DNA from: Alphaproteobacteria bacterium
GTDB taxonomy: Bacteria > Pseudomonadota > Alphaproteobacteria > CAAHEQ01 > UBA3637
Direction: 5' to 3'
Assembly: GCA_017539265.1 (NCBI GenBank)
Contig: JAFYHG010000030.1
Span: forward strand, 67,878-131,877
Length of the DNA: 64,000 nucleotides
Each line of letters opens with the position of its first letter. Positions within the stretch are counted from its first letter, which is position 1. Under the pieces are notes generated by a model, which saw only the letters and a program-made list of their open reading frames with translations, made no database searches and had not been told where the DNA came from. The position numbers were made by a program, and so were the translations under genes. Of the stretch, positions 1 through 8,443 are shown piece by piece.

Positions 1-621
1 ACGGGATTATTTGTGTATCCGCCCTTGATGGCTGCGGATATTCTACTGTATCACACGAATATGGTTCCTGTGGGATTGGATCAACAACAACATGTAGAGT
101 TGACGCGTGATTTGGCTCAACGTTTTAATAACCGATATGGAAAGACATTTACTGAGCCCGATGTTTATATTGCGCCGGTCGGGAATAAGATTTTAAACCT
201 GCAAAATCCGGCAGAAAAAATGAATAAATCAGACGGGCAAAATCTGGGTACGATATTTTTAATGGATGATTTGAAATTGGTGCGTCGGAAAATTATGTCC
301 GCCGTTACGGATAGCGAAACCGTCGTGCGCTTTGATGAAGTGGCAAAGCCAGGAATTTCAAATTTAATCAGTATCTTGTCGGCTATTACCGGCGAATGTA
401 TCCCAAGTATCGAAAATCGCTTTGCCGGTCACGGATATGGTGATTTTAAGCGGGCAGTTGCTGATGTGGTTTGTGATTTGCTTGAAAAAATTCAGGCGAA
501 TTATCGCCGTTTTAAAAATTCCGAATTATTGGATGATATCTTAAACAACGGGGCAGGTCAGGCACGCTTAATCGCATCGGAAACGCTAAATCGCACCAAA
601 CGGGTATTGGGATTGAGATAA
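1..621 (+). CDS. trpS: Tryptophan--tRNA ligase, C-terminal part (5' end outside window)
   Basis: Class I aminoacyl-tRNA synthetase that charges tRNA-Trp in the cytoplasm. The reading frame is open from base 1, where it reads TGLFVYPPLMAADILLY, a hallmark of the TrpS catalytic core, so the gene starts upstream of the window. The class I KMSKS signature appears as EKMNKSDGQ near residue 73 of the visible part, with Asn for the first Ser. The C-terminal helical domain, ending in a NRTKRVLGLR tail, is complete, and the stop is TAA at 619-621. A strong hairpin follows at once. The GTG at 13 is internal and not a real start. Confidence 0.95.
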   Translation, partial: TGLFVYPPLMAADILLYHTNMVPVGLDQQQHVELTRDLAQRFNNRYGKTFTEPDVYIAPVGNKILNLQNPAEKMNKSDGQNLGTIFLMDDLKLVRRKIMSAVTDSETVVRFDEVAKPGISNLISILSAITGECIPSIENRFAGHGYGDFKRAVADVVCDLLEKIQANYRRFKNSELLDDILNNGAGQARLIASETLNRTKRVLGLR

Positions 622-626
622 AAATA

Positions 627-655
627 AAGCGCCTTCATCAGGCGCTTATCTTTTA
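627..655. terminator. Intrinsic terminator between trpS and the convergent orphan
   Basis: The perfect 8-bp stem AAGCGCCT/AGGCGCTT with a 5-base loop (627-647) is followed by a T-rich run. It lies between two convergent genes, and A-rich sequence on its left side lets it work in both directions. Confidence 0.85.
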
Positions 656-657
656 TT

Positions 658-1224
658 TTAGCGGTTGATACATTGTTTCAAACCGGTTAAGGACATTTCC
701 CGTTTTTTTTGATTTGCGTATTCTTTCCAAGAATATTCAAGGTTTTCCACATTTTTTGAACCGGATATAAGTATTGTATTATCTTTAATTCCGGTCGCGA
801 GTCCCTTTAAATTTTCCTCTAATTCCCGTCTTTTATCATAGGATAAGTGATCTAAAGGTAAACGATATCCTCTATTTGTCTTTTTGTAGGCCTTCGGGTC
901 AATCCACTTAACAAATTCGTCAAAGCGCTCTTCCGGCAGTATTTTGCCATGCATGGTTGATAATGCTTTTTCAAATCGACCAAAAGTTTGATTTTCTTCC
1001 ATAATACGAAATTTTTGATCGGGGGTAAAAACTTGTGCATCGGGATTATCGGGTCGGATTAGTCGACTATCTGATGTTTTCCCGACAACTTCAACCAAAA
1101 CACCATATTTTTGTAATTGTCTTAATAGGGCAACGTTGGCCGGCGCCTCATACCCAAAAATAAGGCCGCCCTCGCGTTTATTTTCTTCGGCGATTGTTTG
1201 CCATGTGGTATTTGGGATTTTCAT
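658..1224 (-). CDS. Orphan soluble protein of unknown function
   Basis: About 188 residues and hydrophilic, with no signal peptide or membrane segment. I do not recognise a family. The start at 1224 (MKIPNTTWQT...) is chosen because AAGGAGG sits seven bases upstream; the longer frame to 1272 would run through the promoter. The N-terminal half (EGGLIFGYEAPANVALLRQL, then YGVLVEVVGKT) reads like an alternating alpha/beta fold. The C-terminal half is rich in Lys and Glu and ends in a basic tail (KQCINR). It is monocistronic, with its own near-consensus promoter, and converges on trpS. It belongs to a group of charged orphans in this window. Confidence 0.7.
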   Translation of the reverse strand: MKIPNTTWQTIAEENKREGGLIFGYEAPANVALLRQLQKYGVLVEVVGKTSDSRLIRPDNPDAQVFTPDQKFRIMEENQTFGRFEKALSTMHGKILPEERFDEFVKWIDPKAYKKTNRGYRLPLDHLSYDKRRELEENLKGLATGIKDNTILISGSKNVENLEYSWKEYANQKKREMSLTGLKQCINR

Positions 1225-1260
1225 TTTAGCCTCCTTGATAAATTCGAACCATATAGGGTT

Positions 1261-1288
1261 AGTATACCACATCTGGTTAAAAAGTCAA
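1261..1288 (-). promoter_or_regulatory. Sigma70-type promoter for the 658-1224 orphan
   Basis: Read on the minus strand, TTGACT (1288-1283) and TATACT (1266-1261) are separated by 16 bp, about 37 bp before the chosen start codon. Confidence 0.7.
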
Positions 1289-1339
1289 GCGCGGGCAGGG
1301 TGGTTTTAATGATAAAGTTTTTTAATCATCAGATTTTTA

Positions 1340-1368
1340 TTGCAATTTCTTTTTGCCTAACTTACAAT
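1340..1368 (+). promoter_or_regulatory. Sigma70-type promoter for the secreted proteins at 1403-2562
   Basis: TTGCAA (1340-1345) and TACAAT (1363-1368) are separated by 17 bp, 34 bp before the start at 1403. Confidence 0.6.
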
Positions 1369-1402
1369 AAGACCAATTTTAACGATTTTATCGGAGGAAT
1401 AA

Positions 1403-2080
1403 ATGAAAAAAATTCTATTATTTATTTTCGTCTTTTTTGCACTCCCCTGCATGGCGGGAAATCATGCCCGTGAATTTTTGCAGATTGTATTAAACAATAT
1501 GCAAGAAAATTATCAACACAGTATTGGTATCCCCTTGGGGCAATATTCCCTGTACGTTGATAAAGAGGGTAAAAGGGAGGCCGTCTATGATACCAGGACA
1601 GGTCAGCTTGTTACCGATCCGGTTAATCGCGGCAGTTATAATTATTTCCCTTATCGCCTGGGGATAAAGCATTTCCTGTATGACAGTTATCCATGGTTGA
1701 ATTTGGGGAATTCGCGTGATGATACCTCTACATATCAGGAACGTCTGGATGCCTGGTTGGATGATTTTGTTGTCTCTTTTGAAAAGGTCTGTCGTGTGAA
1801 GTCTTCTTTGTTGGATGCTTCAACTGTTTCATTTACCGAAGATAAAGTTTTTGCGGATTTGATGGAGGAAATTTTTGTTTCATTCCTATCGGATGAACGC
1901 ATGGAAAAATTACTTTCTTCAAAACCCTGTCAGATGTTTGATAAGTTTGAAAAAGGGAATAAAGCAGACCTTCTTTACCTGAAAAAAACATTAACGGATA
2001 ATTTTAAGGATACCCCTTTAAGTGAGGCAGAGGTCGATGAGCTTTATGCTAAAATGCCCCGTCCGAAAGAGTTTAAATAG
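1403..2080 (+). CDS. Secreted protein of unknown function
   Basis: 225 residues. The N-terminus (MKKILLFIFVFFALPCMAG) is a clear Sec signal peptide, with likely cleavage after CMA. The mature part is soluble, with many aromatic and acidic residues, and carries only two cysteines (in EKVCRVK and KPCQMF), which could form one disulfide in the periplasm. I recognise no domain. A strong Shine-Dalgarno (GGAGG) sits before the ATG. The next gene is also secreted and starts 32 bases downstream, so the pair is probably co-transcribed and functions in the envelope. Confidence 0.75.
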   Translation: MKKILLFIFVFFALPCMAGNHAREFLQIVLNNMQENYQHSIGIPLGQYSLYVDKEGKREAVYDTRTGQLVTDPVNRGSYNYFPYRLGIKHFLYDSYPWLNLGNSRDDTSTYQERLDAWLDDFVVSFEKVCRVKSSLLDASTVSFTEDKVFADLMEEIFVSFLSDERMEKLLSSKPCQMFDKFEKGNKADLLYLKKTLTDNFKDTPLSEAEVDELYAKMPRPKEFK

Positions 2081-2112
2081 GGTATTTTTGAATTAAAGCA
2101 TAAGGAGATGAA

Positions 2113-2562
2113 ATGAAAAAACTTGTCTTTCTTTTTTTGTTAATGCCTGTTTTCGCACGGGCAATGTGTTTGGAATTTTATTTTGATAAAGATGGCCAAT
2201 CACACAGTATTCAATGCGGTTCAAATAGACCGGAAGCCCAATGTTATAATGGAACTTATTGGAATGGGGAAGCATGTGAGAAAATTGAAATCATAAAAAT
2301 TTGTGAAGAGCAGGGTGGTCAATGGGAACAGGCCCAATTAAGGGGGGCACATATATCTGAGGCCCTTGAACCCGATACTTTAAGGAAAAGAAAGGCCATT
2401 ATTCACATGTGTGTTTGTCCGGATAAAAAAGTTTGGGACGGACGGAATTGTCGGTCGGATATTCCGTTAGCCAATCAATGCACAACCTTTTTCGGGGACG
2501 GGACTATCCGTATGACGGAAGAATTTTTCGGATCTAAAAATTGTTCCCGTATTTTAAAGTAA
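2113..2562 (+). CDS. Small secreted cysteine-rich protein with repeated C-x5-W-[ND]-G-x2-C motif
   Basis: 149 residues with a Sec signal peptide (MKKLVFLFLLMPVFARA). The mature protein has about twelve cysteines. Two segments share exact spacing, CYNGTYWNGEAC and CPDKKVWDGRNC, which is C-x5-W-[ND]-G-x2-C, and look like two copies of one disulfide-bonded module. Such a protein would fold only in an oxidising compartment, the periplasm or outside the cell. It follows the secreted protein at 1403 and overlaps the leader of the MFS gene. I do not recognise a named family, and host or surface interaction is only a guess. Confidence 0.75.
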   Translation: MKKLVFLFLLMPVFARAMCLEFYFDKDGQSHSIQCGSNRPEAQCYNGTYWNGEACEKIEIIKICEEQGGQWEQAQLRGAHISEALEPDTLRKRKAIIHMCVCPDKKVWDGRNCRSDIPLANQCTTFFGDGTIRMTEEFFGSKNCSRILK

Positions 2563-2579
2563 ATTTTAAAAGGCAATTC

Positions 2580-3764
2580 ATGGCGCAAGAAATAATTTTC
2601 GGTAAAAAATTCCTGTTGGCGTTTCTGTCACTTTTGACACAAGCTATTGTGATGTATGTTCTTATTACAACTATTTCCGAACATGCTACGACTTTGGGCG
2701 CTACGGCCACAGTTGCCGGTCTAATATCGGGAATTTATATTTTCGGTTCTCTTTGTTCCCGCTTTTATTCGGGACATGCAATGGAAACAATCGGTTGGAA
2801 AAAAATGGCTGTTTGGTCATCTTTGTTTCACTGTTTGGTGTGTGGCGGGTATTTTTTTGCCGATGGGATTGGGTCTCTTTTGTTTGTCAGATTTATCCAT
2901 GGATTAAGCTTTGGGGCTGCCTCTAATGCCGTGGCAACCATCGGGCGTTCTGTCCTTCCCAAAAGTCGATTTGCGGAAGGATGCGGTTATTTAATGTTGG
3001 CAACAACATTGGCGGTGGGTATCGGCCCTTTTATCGGAGGTCAAGTATATAATGTATTCGGCTCTAATGGGTGTTTTGTAACGGCAATGATAATGGAATT
3101 ATTATCATTGCTTGCCGTTTATTTTGTGGATGTTCGCCAACTTGATCCTGCTACCTGCGGAAAAATCAAACAAAAACAAATTCAATTGGACCCTCCCGTC
3201 GGAATTAATCGTTATATAGAGGTTAGGTCTTTACCGATTTCCTCCGTTTCGGCATTATGCGGTTTGGGATACGTGGGCATCATCACATTTGGTCGGTTGT
3301 TTGCTGCGTCGGAAGACCTGGTGAATGTTTTCTCTTATTTCTTTTTGATTTACGCTTTTATTTTAATTTTTTCCAGACCTCTGGCCGGTAAAATTCAAGA
3401 TAAATACGGCAATAAAATTATTTGTTATCCGGCTATTTTGGCCCAAGTTATCGGGTTGGGGGTATTGGCACTCTATCCTTCAATAATAACGGTTGTTTTG
3501 TGCGCAATCGGGTGCGGATTGGGATACGGAACCATACTGTCTGCCAATAATGCCATCGCATGTAAAGCGGTTCCGACCCATCGCCTCAGTTATGCTGTGT
3601 CTACCTATTACATGAGCTGTGATATCGCCTTTGGTTTTGGACCTGCAATTTTAGGATATTTGGTCTCTGAGACAAATAATTATCGGTTGATGTATGCGGT
3701 ATCAGCCCTTATTACTTTTTTGGCCCTGCCGCTGTGCATATATGCATTAAAGGGTAAAAGGTAA
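2580..3764 (+). CDS. Major facilitator superfamily (MFS) transporter
   Basis: About 394 residues with roughly 12 hydrophobic helices, the usual MFS length. The loop after helix 2 carries a motif-A-like GHAMETIGWKK, and the matching loop in the second half reads GKIQDKYGNKI, the internal two-fold repeat of the superfamily. The start at 2580 (MAQEIIFGKKF) has AAAAGG upstream; the TTG at 2541 overlaps the previous gene and is less likely. The acidic or polar residues expected in sugar or drug subgroups do not point to a substrate, so a drug or metabolite exporter is the best broad call. It sits 18 bases after the Cys-rich gene and may be in the same transcript. Confidence 0.85.
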   Translation: MAQEIIFGKKFLLAFLSLLTQAIVMYVLITTISEHATTLGATATVAGLISGIYIFGSLCSRFYSGHAMETIGWKKMAVWSSLFHCLVCGGYFFADGIGSLLFVRFIHGLSFGAASNAVATIGRSVLPKSRFAEGCGYLMLATTLAVGIGPFIGGQVYNVFGSNGCFVTAMIMELLSLLAVYFVDVRQLDPATCGKIKQKQIQLDPPVGINRYIEVRSLPISSVSALCGLGYVGIITFGRLFAASEDLVNVFSYFFLIYAFILIFSRPLAGKIQDKYGNKIICYPAILAQVIGLGVLALYPSIITVVLCAIGCGLGYGTILSANNAIACKAVPTHRLSYAVSTYYMSCDIAFGFGPAILGYLVSETNNYRLMYAVSALITFLALPLCIYALKGKR

Positions 3765-3806
3765 CCTGAAAATATTTTTTTAATCGTTATTCACATTAAA
3801 AAACAA

Positions 3807-3835
3807 TTGACTCTTGCCTTAATTAATGATACAAA
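3807..3835 (+). promoter_or_regulatory. Sigma70-type promoter for the glycosyltransferase operon
   Basis: TTGACT (3807-3812), 17 bp, then TACAAA (3830-3835), 38 bp before the start of the first glycosyltransferase gene. Confidence 0.6.
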
Positions 3836-3872
3836 TGAAACGTTAACACTATGAGTTGAGGAAAGGTTAATT

Positions 3873-4775
3873 ATGAAAAAACAGGGGATTGATATTTTTC
3901 TACTTATCCGCGATCAAGAGGAAGTCTATAGTGCATTTGTTACATTGGCCTCTGTTTGTGATCGGTTACAATCTATTTCTTTATATCAAGTTCATCTTTT
4001 CTCTTTGTTTGAGATATCTCAAGAAATTAAAGAAGAATTTCTTAATCTATCTGAAGCCCTTAATATTGATTTTCAAGTAATTGATAACATGGAAATCCCC
4101 AGTAACCGATTGAATTTACTGTTTTATATTTTGCAAAATTTTTCTTTTCGGGAACATGTTATTTACTTAAACAATAATATGTTGATTTTGTCTGATATTT
4201 CAGGTTTGTTTAAAAATAAAGGTACACTTCTATTTGCCAGAAAAGATGAAGAAAATTATTCCATTGATACAAATGTTATGTTGTTCAACCATAAAGAATG
4301 GCTTAAGGCATTTAGAAAATATCCGGCGCATAAAAAGCAAGTCTCTGCCGAGGTATGGAATGTATTGATGTGGAATAAAACTAAAGATATTACTTTATAT
4401 TATAATTATCCTGCCAGTCAATTTAACCATCTTTCAGATAGAAAAAAAATTAAGATATTACAGTATGACATGAAAAAACCATGGACAAATCCGGAAATCC
4501 CGTTCGGGCATTTATGGTGGCGATATTTACGGGGAAGTAATTTTTATGAAATCATTTTGTTCAAATGTATGCCTAAAAATTCTCAAAATAAAATAGTTTT
4601 TAAAAAAGTAAGCGTCCGGAAAGTGGCTCAGAAAAAACCGGATAAATTATATCCGTTGGCAAAGGAGTATATAAAGGAAGGCATATTGTATCTCATCACG
4701 GCCGGGGATCGGGCACAAGATCATAAGAATAAATTGATTTTATTACAACAAAAAATTTTTGAAAAGGCCGGTTAA
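3873..4775 (+). CDS. GT8-like protein with degenerate DXD motif
   Basis: 300 residues, resembling a bacterial family 8 glycosyltransferase (galactosyl/glucosyltransferase of LPS or capsule). The fold landmarks are visible: an N-terminal Rossmann-like half, the strand HVIYLNNNMLIL near residues 95-105, and the C-terminal KPWTNPEIPFGHLWWRYL segment typical of GT8. The metal-binding DXD that normally follows the strand (YLDxD) is NNN here (residues 100-102), so classical Mn-dependent transfer is doubtful. It is the first gene of an AT-rich three-gene operon, and its stop overlaps the next start (TAATG), implying coupled translation. It could be an inactive scaffold or use a different metal-site arrangement. 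Confidence 0.7.
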   Translation: MKKQGIDIFLLIRDQEEVYSAFVTLASVCDRLQSISLYQVHLFSLFEISQEIKEEFLNLSEALNIDFQVIDNMEIPSNRLNLLFYILQNFSFREHVIYLNNNMLILSDISGLFKNKGTLLFARKDEENYSIDTNVMLFNHKEWLKAFRKYPAHKKQVSAEVWNVLMWNKTKDITLYYNYPASQFNHLSDRKKIKILQYDMKKPWTNPEIPFGHLWWRYLRGSNFYEIILFKCMPKNSQNKIVFKKVSVRKVAQKKPDKLYPLAKEYIKEGILYLITAGDRAQDHKNKLILLQQKIFEKAG

Positions 4776-6478
4776 TGTTTCCAATTGTTTCTATAATTAT
4801 TCCCTGTTGTAATGCCCAAAAGTATTTAGAACAATGTTTGGATTCGGTCATTTTACAGACGTTTAAGGATATAGAGATACTGTGCATTGATGATTGTTCC
4901 ACCGATGAAACAAATTCAATTTTGAAGCAATATACCCTTAGGGATCATAGAGTTAAAATTATTTCATTAAACGGCGGTTATGGTACGGCTTCTTTAAAAA
5001 ATCTGGGATTAAAAAAAGCAAAAGGGAAATATATTTTGTTTTTTGATTCAGGTAATTTTCTTGAAAAAGATATGACTGAAAAATTATATTTCCAAGCGGA
5101 GAAAACAGGGGCAGATATCACTTTTTGCGGGTTTAATTGTTTTGATGACTGTGCGGAAAAAGCTCAAAACATAAATTGGGATATTAATCAAGGACTTTTG
5201 CCGAAACAAGATGTTTTTTCTTTGAAAAAAAGTGCAGCGAAGTTATGGAATTTAATCCCTCCTTTTACGGAAAATCAACTTTATCGACGAAAATTTTTAA
5301 TCAAAAATAAATTATCTTTTAAAAATATTAAGAGTTTTTATGATACTTATTTTACCAAACTGGCTTTCCTATTGGCCGGAAAGATTAGCTATGTCAATGA
5401 AAAATTAATGTATTATCGTATCAATCATCTTTCTGGTGGCATTAATCAGAAATCATATCTTGATGTCATTCGTATAATTTATGCCCTTCATTCATTTTTA
5501 TCAAAGGATAAAATTATTAAGAAATATCAAAGGCCTTTTTTTGAATGTGCGTTGTATATGATGGAAAGGACATTAAAAGGAGTTGGACCTAAACACGATT
5601 TATTACGTTCTTTTTATCTTAAATCACTCATTCCTAAGTTTTGGGGTAATTCTCAGATACCAAACGGCTATCCGCTTTTATTAGGGCTTGATACCATTAC
5701 TGATGATTTTAAACGTTTCTTTTCCCATGATAAAGGACACCTTATTCCTATTGTTTTTGCCACAGATAAGGTATCCGCTCCCAGATTGGGTGTTACTATT
5801 GAGTCGATTAAAAAGAATAAAAATTATTTTTATGATATTTATGTATTGCATGAAGACTTATCATCCGCTATGCAATTTAATCTATCGGGTTTATCTGAAG
5901 AAAATATCCGCGTGACGTGTGTAAACGTTTCGGATATGATTGAGAAGTATTTTCATAAAAATTTTATAAACCCTTTATTATATCGTTTTTTGATTCCGGA
6001 ATTATTTACCGAATATGAAAAAATTCTTTATTTAGACATTGATGTCTTGCCGCAGGAAAATTTTGAAGAAATTTTTAATCTTGATTTAGGGAAACAAGCT
6101 GTAGCGGGTATAAAAAAAGATGTAGATGAAATCTATGTGCGTAGCATACTTAATATATTGCCTTATTCTTTTATTGATTCCAGGATATTATTATTTAATG
6201 TCCCTATTTGTCAAAAAATGAATTTGATGAAACGTATAGCAATAAATATTTCGCTCTTTGACCAGATGGCATCTCCTGCAGATGATATCACAAATATTTT
6301 ATTCCGAAACGGCAGGATGATTTTGGATGAAAAGACGGGTTCTCTTTTTGATGTCGATACATTTAAACAGTGGTTATGCCTTTTGGAATTTCCGGTTCCA
6401 AAATGTTGGAAACTGGCCCGAGAATCATCTTTTTATGAAACTCTTCTCTGTCAGGTTCAGAAAGGAGAGATTGAATGA
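4775..6478 (+). CDS. Fused GT2-like + GT8 glycosyltransferase
   Basis: 567 residues in two domains. Residues 1 to about 230 are a GT-A family 2 domain, starting VSIIIPCCNAQKYLEQCLDS with the CIDDCSTDET nucleotide-binding stretch. Its DXD position reads DSGNF (residues 91-95) rather than DSDDF. Residues about 325-567 form a GT8 domain (IPIVFATDKVSAPRLGVTIES...) with an intact ILYLDIDVLP. So the GT8 half looks catalytic while the GT2 half has lost its second metal ligand. The start overlaps the previous stop and the end overlaps the next start (ATGA), so all three enzymes are made together. Likely role: assembling a cell-surface glycan. Confidence 0.8.
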   Translation: MFPIVSIIIPCCNAQKYLEQCLDSVILQTFKDIEILCIDDCSTDETNSILKQYTLRDHRVKIISLNGGYGTASLKNLGLKKAKGKYILFFDSGNFLEKDMTEKLYFQAEKTGADITFCGFNCFDDCAEKAQNINWDINQGLLPKQDVFSLKKSAAKLWNLIPPFTENQLYRRKFLIKNKLSFKNIKSFYDTYFTKLAFLLAGKISYVNEKLMYYRINHLSGGINQKSYLDVIRIIYALHSFLSKDKIIKKYQRPFFECALYMMERTLKGVGPKHDLLRSFYLKSLIPKFWGNSQIPNGYPLLLGLDTITDDFKRFFSHDKGHLIPIVFATDKVSAPRLGVTIESIKKNKNYFYDIYVLHEDLSSAMQFNLSGLSEENIRVTCVNVSDMIEKYFHKNFINPLLYRFLIPELFTEYEKILYLDIDVLPQENFEEIFNLDLGKQAVAGIKKDVDEIYVRSILNILPYSFIDSRILLFNVPICQKMNLMKRIAINISLFDQMASPADDITNILFRNGRMILDEKTGSLFDVDTFKQWLCLLEFPVPKCWKLARESSFYETLLCQVQKGEIE

Positions 6479-8157
6479 CAAAAACAATTTTAGTTAGTGT
6501 TGTTGTTCCTGTTTATAATGTGGAAAAATATTTGAATCAATGTTTGGATAGTATTTTATTTCAGACATTACAGGATATTGAAATTATTTGTGTCGATGAC
6601 GGATCAGATGACAGTTCTTTGGAAATTTTAAAAAAATATGCAGAAAATGATAATCGTCTGAAAATTATCCAACAAAAAAATCTCTATGCGGGTGTTGCCA
6701 GAAATAATGGCCTAAAACAAGCTCAAGGGAAATATGTTGTTTTTCTGGATTCTGATGATTTTTTTGAGCCGGATATGTTGGAATTGATGTATCAAAGAAT
6801 GGAAGAAACAGAAGCCGATATCTGTGTCGCAGATGCGGATTTTTATAATAATGAAGAAGGAACGTATAAAATTGCAAATCTGTTAAAATTAAGATTTTGC
6901 CCGAATGATACCTCTTTTACCCGAGAAGACTTGGGTGAAAATTTATACCAATTTTGTACACAAGTTGTTTGGACAAAGATGTATCGCCGCACTTTTTTGG
7001 AACAATACAAATTTCAATTTCAAGATTTAATCTGTAACAATGATACCGCTTTCGGATATTTGACACAATCTATGGCTCAAAAATTTGCGATTATACCAAA
7101 AGTTCTAACACATTATCGTCAAAATCACGGTGGGTCAATTACTTCCCACCGTAATAAGAATTGTGTGAATATCTTTTACGCCTATCAATATATTGTTTCC
7201 GAATTAAAAAGGTGGAAACAAAAGGATTTAATTCCTTTGTTAAATGCCAGTTATCAAGGTCATGTTCGCTATGAGGTTTCAAAATGTTCTTTAAAGGAAT
7301 ATATTTATCTTAAGACGCAGGCACAAAAATTGTTAGGTCATGATTTTCGGCTATTTAAAGAGTATTTTGAAATCCCCTTTGAAAATGTTAAAAAGGATGT
7401 CATTATATCTTTAACAACATATCCGGGGCGGATATTGTATGTTTATGATGCGGTGATGAGTTTGTTAAATCAAAATCTTAAAGTTGATAAGGTTATTCTT
7501 TATTTAGGGGCCGATAAGTTTCCTAATAAAGAAGCGGATTTACCGATGCGCCTGTTGGATTTGGTGGGGGATTATTTTGAAATTCATTGGGTGGAGAAAG
7601 ATTTACGTTCTTACACCAAGCTGATCCCCGCATTACTAGAGTATCCTGAAAATATTATCGTAACGGGTGATGACGATATTTTGTATCCTCGAAATTGGTT
7701 GAGAAAGTTATTGGTTTCATACCTTAAATATCCTAAAGATATTCATTGTCATCGGGTTCATAAAATTATATATAAAGATGGCCAAATTGCCCCATATATG
7801 AGATGGAAACACGAAGTCAACAAATCCAAGGAAAGCGGCATCAATCCGGATTACTTTTTGACGGGTGTCGGGGGTGTGTTATATCCACCCCATAGTTTAG
7901 ATGCCGAAGTTTTGAACAAAGAAGCTTTTACCCGTCTTTCTCCGACGGCCGATGACATTTGGTTTTGGGCGATGGCGCTTAAGAAGGGGACAAGGATTAG
8001 ATGTATTGAAAATGCCAATCCTAAATTATCATACGTGGCCTGTACACAGGAAAAAGAAAGTTTACTGACGCAGAATAATCAGCAAGGACAAAATGATATT
8101 CAATTACAAAATGTATTACAGGCTTATCCTGAAATTAAGCGATATTTGAATAGATAA
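6475..8157 (+). CDS. GT2 glycosyltransferase with a second C-terminal GT-A-like domain
   Basis: 560 residues. The N-terminal GT2 domain (VSVVVPVYNVEKYLNQCLDS, IICVDDGSDD, then VFLDSDDFFEPDM with intact DXD) covers about residues 1-220. From about residue 300 a second domain begins DVIISLTTYPGRI, with VILYLGADKFP and a DDD-containing TGDDDILYP. It looks like a second nucleotide-sugar transferase domain of the type found in capsule and LPS loci. The pairing suggests a bifunctional enzyme adding two sugars. ATGA overlap with the upstream gene. The AT-rich codon use of this operon differs from the housekeeping genes nearby, as is common for surface-glycan genes. Confidence 0.8.
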   Translation: MTKTILVSVVVPVYNVEKYLNQCLDSILFQTLQDIEIICVDDGSDDSSLEILKKYAENDNRLKIIQQKNLYAGVARNNGLKQAQGKYVVFLDSDDFFEPDMLELMYQRMEETEADICVADADFYNNEEGTYKIANLLKLRFCPNDTSFTREDLGENLYQFCTQVVWTKMYRRTFLEQYKFQFQDLICNNDTAFGYLTQSMAQKFAIIPKVLTHYRQNHGGSITSHRNKNCVNIFYAYQYIVSELKRWKQKDLIPLLNASYQGHVRYEVSKCSLKEYIYLKTQAQKLLGHDFRLFKEYFEIPFENVKKDVIISLTTYPGRILYVYDAVMSLLNQNLKVDKVILYLGADKFPNKEADLPMRLLDLVGDYFEIHWVEKDLRSYTKLIPALLEYPENIIVTGDDDILYPRNWLRKLLVSYLKYPKDIHCHRVHKIIYKDGQIAPYMRWKHEVNKSKESGINPDYFLTGVGGVLYPPHSLDAEVLNKEAFTRLSPTADDIWFWAMALKKGTRIRCIENANPKLSYVACTQEKESLLTQNNQQGQNDIQLQNVLQAYPEIKRYLNR

Positions 8158-8230
8158 AATTAAAGAATTTTAGGTCAAATTTTGAAAATAACTTGCTTTT
8201 TTTTTGTTTTAGGTGTATGAATATGCCCAA

Positions 8231-8305
8231 GACCCTATCATCTAACGGTTAGGATACGGCCCTCTCAAGGCCGGTACACGGGTTCAAATCCCGTTAGGGT
8301 CGCCA
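8231..8305 (+). tRNA. tRNA-Glu (anticodon CTC)
   Basis: 75 bases with acceptor stem GACCCTA/TAGGGTC, D-arm TCTAACGGTTAGGA, anticodon stem CGGCC/GGCCG around loop CTCTCAA (anticodon CTC at positions 34-36), T-arm CGGGTTCAAATCCCG, discriminator G and an encoded CCA (8303-8305). It reads GAG codons. It lies just after the glycosyltransferase operon and is followed by a terminator. Confidence 0.97.
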
Positions 8306-8311
8306 AAAATA

Positions 8312-8342
8312 AAATCCCCACATTTGTTGGGGATTTATTTTT
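8312..8342 (+). terminator. Intrinsic terminator after tRNA-Glu
   Basis: The 8-bp stem AAATCCCC/GGGGATTT (8312-8336) with a 9-base loop is followed by TATTTTT. Confidence 0.85.
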
Positions 8343-8358
8343 GCGATTTCTGGCAAGA

Positions 8359-8443
8359 ATTTTGAACCCGTAGGGTTCGGGCGTAGCCAACGCCGCAGGC
8401 GGCCTTTAGGGTGGAGGCGCGAATAAATCCTGTTAGGGCTGCT
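8359..8443 (+). repeat. tRNA-Glu-derived scraps and GC-rich hairpins
   Basis: 8425-8443 is a degenerate direct copy (15 of 19 bases) of the tRNA-Glu 3' end at 8286-8304. 8359-8371 is an inverted copy of the T-arm at 8278-8289 with one extra T. Between them lie short perfect hairpins: GAACCC-GTA-GGGTTC, GGCGT/ACGCC and GCCGC/GCGGC. The stretch is GC-rich in an AT-rich surrounding. The rest of the gene-free region (8444-8530) shows nothing I recognise. It could be a decayed second tRNA copy or the footprint of an element at the tRNA. Confidence 0.6.
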
